A stretch of 64,000 nucleotides of DNA from Sphagnum compactum (lineage: Eukaryota; Bryophyta; Sphagnopsida; Sphagnales). This document shows, piece after piece, positions 62,046 to 64,000 of the stretch; the first letter of the stretch is position 1; the number at the start of each line of letters is the position of its first letter. The notes under the pieces were generated by a model that saw nothing but the letters and a program-made list of their open reading frames with translations, was not told where the DNA came from and searched no databases. The DNA lies in the NCBI GenBank assembly GCA_965153455.1, contig OZ234498.1, positions 19,964,001 through 20,028,000 on the forward strand, read 5' to 3'. Position numbers and translations under genes: made by a program.

Positions 62046-63771
62046 CTCATAAGTAAAAAGATCCCAATTCCAGCATACTCTGCAGTAAAGGAAATCTACA
62101 TTGCTTGTAAGAGCCAACAATATTGAAGATAACACAAGGGTGCACTTATTCCAAATCTTCCCTAAATTTGACTAGTCAGAAAAGGGATCCACTAATCAAT
62201 ATCCTAATGGGTATGAAAAGAGTTAGACTGAACAGATGCCTCTTCAACCAATAAGACTCACCTAGATCAGTTTGCAATGCCTAACCCACAAGTAGTTAAA
62301 ATCAATGCCTCAATTAGCCTCAATCCTACCACATAACAATTTCATTAAGAAGATAATGGCCCCTTGGGTCAACAGGGTATTTACAAGAACGAAAGGTCCC
62401 ACCAACATATTCTGGAACAGGGCCATTTTGAGCAAGAAATCTGGGACCAACAACTATTCAGCACATCTGCCACCTCAAACTGACTGCAGCACAGATAAAT
62501 GGTTTGAAACTGGCCAATATGCACTGTACACTGTACACCATCTGCAACAGATGACGCAGACTCTACCAAATCTGTAGTTCAAATGAAGATCATGGACAGG
62601 TGGTGTTTATTCAACTGAGAGCATAATCAATCTAGAAACACCACCTTCATCTGCATGTCTTGAGCACTCTTCAGCATCTCTGTAACAGCACTTTGAATTA
62701 AAACACAGGAGATCTCCACATATCAAGCAAAATGCTGGATCTCTGCACACATAACCAATGAGTTTCCATGTCACCAGTGACTGAAGCTTTGTCCATGGAT
62801 GAAAAATGAAAGAAATTTCTAGCAGTAAATCATGGGAGAAGGGCCATAGTTTGTCTTGAGTTAGAACAGTGGATGAAACAAAAGAATTGTTATGATTCCA
62901 GCACAGAATCCAGCAACTGTAAACCAACCAATGTGTTCTTTTTGCATGATAGCTTCCAGTAGAAGAGGACTTACATGGGCACACTTTTACACTGTTTACA
63001 CTTTTCCCAAATGCTCCTCCACTGCAGATCCTGACCAACAACCACAGTGCAAACAACCAGCTGAATACTTTGCAGACCTGACCACAGTGAGTATAATTCA
63101 ATGTGCTGAAGGGCCCATCACTACATATATCTAGGGAGACCACAAAGCTCATGTCATGATTTCATCAGTAATCCTGATCTGGACTGCACCCTGTTTTGCT
63201 TGTCACTTCCATGTCAGATAATTCTACTAGTCTGAATAAAATGCATCTGTTCATGAAGACACAGATGCAGTACAGTGAAGACCAACCTGGTAAACTGAAG
63301 GCAATGGTGTGAGACACAACTGCTTTGAAACTTTGCAAAGGAATGGTAGAGCATTCAAACCCTGATTAAATCAACAGCGATTAAATCAACAGCAGAAGTA
63401 TACCCATGAGTGTTGAGAAATCAACATGAATAGAATTGAGAGCTGACCTGAAAACAAGGTTATAAAGATTTCAGGTAAAACAGCATATGAGAGAACTGGG
63501 AAAAAGAAGGAAACCAAACCCTCAAAAACAAACTGGGGAGTGGTTTGAACAGCAGATACACTCACATGCATGTACAGTGACCTTCACAGTAACATGCATG
63601 GTAGTGACCAGCTACCATTCCCACTGACTTCATTAGCTCCTAGCAGTGGGCAGAGGAAGATGTCATACATCAAGCAATGTATTGAGTTTCTGTCACAGTA
63701 CTGGCAGTAATGGGAAGACTCAGCCATGATGCTGGCTAGCTTAAAGCAACATAAAAGAGGAGGGCTAACCA
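62046..63771. other. Probable intronic or intergenic sequence
   Basis: Lies between the supported exons and the right-edge candidate exon. A 181-codon minus-strand frame (62607-63152) is Cys/Ser-rich with no recognisable domain and is probably not translated as such. Further exons of the flanking gene may be hidden here. Confidence 0.35.
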
Positions 63772-63955
63772 AAGAAATAGGAACACCCAATGAAATAAGG
63801 GGGAGAAAAATGAAATGAGGAAAGAGGATGAGAAGAGAGAACATCATGGAGAATATAGGAACGTGATCTTTTGAGAATGATGAGCAAACATTAGAAGATA
63901 AACCCACAGCCAAAAAAGTTTTAATGCCTTCACCTGCTTGCTTCTAGCAGGCCAT
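63772..63955 (-). repeat. About 175-bp direct repeat, copy 2
   Basis: Partner of 59750-59925: aacacccaatgaaataaggg, tgaaatgaggaaagaggatg, gaagagagaacatcatg, ttttaatgccttcacctgct. Confidence 0.7.
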
Positions 63956-64000
63956 ACAAAGTCAGCAGCAAAACGCTCAGGCAGCAACTGAATCCACCAA
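63934..64000 (-). CDS. Partial exon at the right edge
   Basis: On the minus strand a frame reads WWIQLLPERFAADFVWPARS followed by KQ and a donor gtgaag. The exon is cut by the window edge. It may be an upstream exon of the 58.6-62.0 kb gene or of a separate gene. The family is not recognised. Confidence 0.35.

Noticed and set aside
62607-63152. 181-codon minus-strand frame
   Set aside because: Longest unexplained frame at the right end, but Cys/Ser/Trp-rich without recognisable motifs. It lies where introns of the neighbouring gene are expected.

Overview
The window reads as nuclear DNA of a land plant with a large, AT-rich, repeat-laden genome. The evidence is a plant-type PIN-LIKES (PILS) auxin carrier gene, two plant-type histone H2B genes, a plant-specific HMA-domain (HPP) gene, a nuclear tRNA-Ser, GT-AG introns, low gene density, and hAT, MITE and gag relics. 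Introns in both H2B genes and a histone 3'-stem-loop-like hairpin after each stop codon are unlike flowering plants. They suggest a bryophyte, lycophyte, fern or gymnosperm, but I cannot fix the lineage.

Layout, left to right. 1-6.1 kb: non-coding sequence with one broken reading frame (3971-4630). 6.1-9.1 kb: two H2B paralogues, both on the minus strand, each with two exons, a hairpin 18-24 nt after the stop, and related promoter motifs. 12.7-13.8 kb: a GC-rich island encoding a frameshifted retroelement-like protein with a CCHC zinc knuckle. 15.8-20.3 kb: a complete 10-exon PILS gene (minus) whose exons join in phase into 427 aa. 21-25 kb: MITEs and tandem repeats. 25.9-29.2 kb: a decayed hAT transposase. 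29.8-30.2 kb: a Tourist-like MITE with a TAA target duplication. 31.3-31.4 kb: two strong hairpins. 31.9-48.6 kb: gene-poor AT-rich sequence with CTAC-type low-complexity blocks and MITE copies. 48.6 kb: tRNA-Ser(AGA). 49.1-49.8 kb: the last two exons of an unidentified gene (minus). 50.9-53.9 kb: the HMA-domain HPP gene (minus). 56.2-56.6 kb: tandem repeats followed by a polypurine tract. 58.6-64 kb: a multi-exon gene of unknown function (minus) whose last exon resembles plant Transposase_24/En-Spm-type domains; it appears to run off the right edge.

The genes do not form a pathway. The H2B pair is a chromatin gene duplication, PILS is an ER auxin carrier, and HPP is a putative metal-binding or adaptor protein. 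Two things structure the rest of the DNA. One is a dispersed element family built around a palindromic core (TAGCCAAATTTGGCTA), with full or partial copies beside the H2B genes, inside a PILS intron and across the intergenic DNA. The other is a set of further MITE families. All exon models were spliced by eye and checked only for phase and family resemblance.
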